34,278 bases of DNA, from positions 1-34,278 of the forward strand of contig JAEYTP010000074.1 of assembly GCA_023433945.1 (NCBI GenBank), read 5' to 3'. Both the position numbers and the translations under genes were made by a program. Of this stretch, positions 34,017 to 34,278 are shown in pieces. Source of the stretch: Bacillota bacterium. Its GTDB lineage: Bacteria > Bacillota > Clostridia > Acetivibrionales > DSM-1351. How positions within the stretch are numbered: position 1 is the stretch's first letter; every line of letters starts with the position of its first letter. A model generated the notes under the pieces. The model was not told the origin of the DNA. It worked only from the letters and a program-made list of their open reading frames with translations, and made no database searches.

Positions 34017-34134
34017 AGTTTACTCTCCACACTTGTTCAAATTAGTTTTTATACTATACTTATATAAATCTTCTTTATTACTGTAGCTTTATCGTTGTAT
34101 TATTAAATGGCCTCTTATTTAATACTTCTGCTAC

Positions 34135-34240
34135 TATTGTGTTCATTTCTGCAAATAGTATTATTGTGCACACTTCTCCAATTAGCATTAATAAATCGCT
34201 TCTAAGTTAATACTTCCCCTGCTATTGTGCGCACTTTTCT
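34135..34240. repeat. Three degenerate repeats upstream of the endonuclease IV-like gene
   Basis: The motif TATTGTGnnCACTTCT occurs in variant form at 34135-34150, 34162-34177 and 34223-34238; two copies contain GTGCAC or GTGCGCAC palindromes. The first and last copies are also preceded by related sequence (TTAATACTTC-C/T-G-CTAxTATTGTG). The spacing is irregular. No gene is recognised in 34017-34278. Confidence 0.45.
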
Positions 34241-34278
34241 AAAAATAATTTCATAGCTTTGTAGCACATATAGACATC

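Noticed and set aside
34017..34200. 36-codon ORF MLIGEVCTIILFAEM... before the endonuclease IV-like gene
   Set aside because: It has no ribosome site and runs through the degenerate repeats; it is probably chance.

Overview
The window looks like chromosomal DNA from a low-GC, spore-forming anaerobic Firmicute. A complete spoIIIAA-AH operon, the aroQ-pepP-efp neighbourhood, AT-rich intergenic DNA and strong AAGGAGG-type ribosome sites point to Clostridia. A Ruminiclostridium/Clostridium cellulolyticum-type organism would fit, but this is judged from gene content only.

Left part (1-5000, minus strand). Transcription runs right to left through asp23, amaP, a DUF2273 gene, nusB, xseA, xseB and ispA. 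These are envelope-stress membrane-anchor genes, then housekeeping genes for antitermination, exonuclease VII and farnesyl diphosphate synthesis. Immediately downstream of ispA lie about 540 nt with no ORF of normal gene length, GC-richer than their surroundings, structured, and behind their own promoter. Position and character match OLE RNA (ornate, large, extremophilic), a large noncoding RNA known from the nusB-xseA-xseB-ispA-OLE gene order in Bacillus halodurans and relatives. This is the most notable element in the window.

Central accessory part (5000-22000). A GH36 alpha-galactosidase stands alone on the plus strand behind a long leader. A minus-strand cluster follows: a GT28/MGDG-synthase-like glycosyltransferase, an alpha/beta hydrolase, an MFS transporter, and a 7TMR-DISM receptor fused to a chemoreceptor-type signalling domain. 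Next is a divergent galactoside locus. An EbgR-like LacI repressor and a PocR-AraC activator are transcribed leftward; a CUT1 sugar ABC transporter (binding protein and two permeases) and a GH2 beta-galactosidase-type enzyme are transcribed rightward. The divergent region holds a 30-bp perfect palindrome next to the -35 box and a second operator half overlapping the -10 box. The same 11-bp operator core occurs just upstream of the GH36 promoter, so one repressor may control both glycosidases. No ATPase for the transporter is encoded here, so a shared MsmX-type ATPase elsewhere is likely.

Right part (22000-34278, minus strand). The spoIIIA operon encodes the mother-cell/forespore channel of sporulation. 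It is followed by a GntR-ABC transporter operon with a striking multi-repeat operator, a zinc-ribbon protein with a cysteine-rich tail, elongation factor P, an Xaa-Pro aminopeptidase, type II 3-dehydroquinase and an endonuclease IV-like TIM-barrel enzyme. Noncoding points of interest are an unexplained palindrome cluster at about 30000-30090, 25-bp tandem repeats inside the spoIIIA operon, and small degenerate repeats at 7914-8033 and 34135-34240. No tRNA, rRNA, CRISPR array or insertion sequence was seen.
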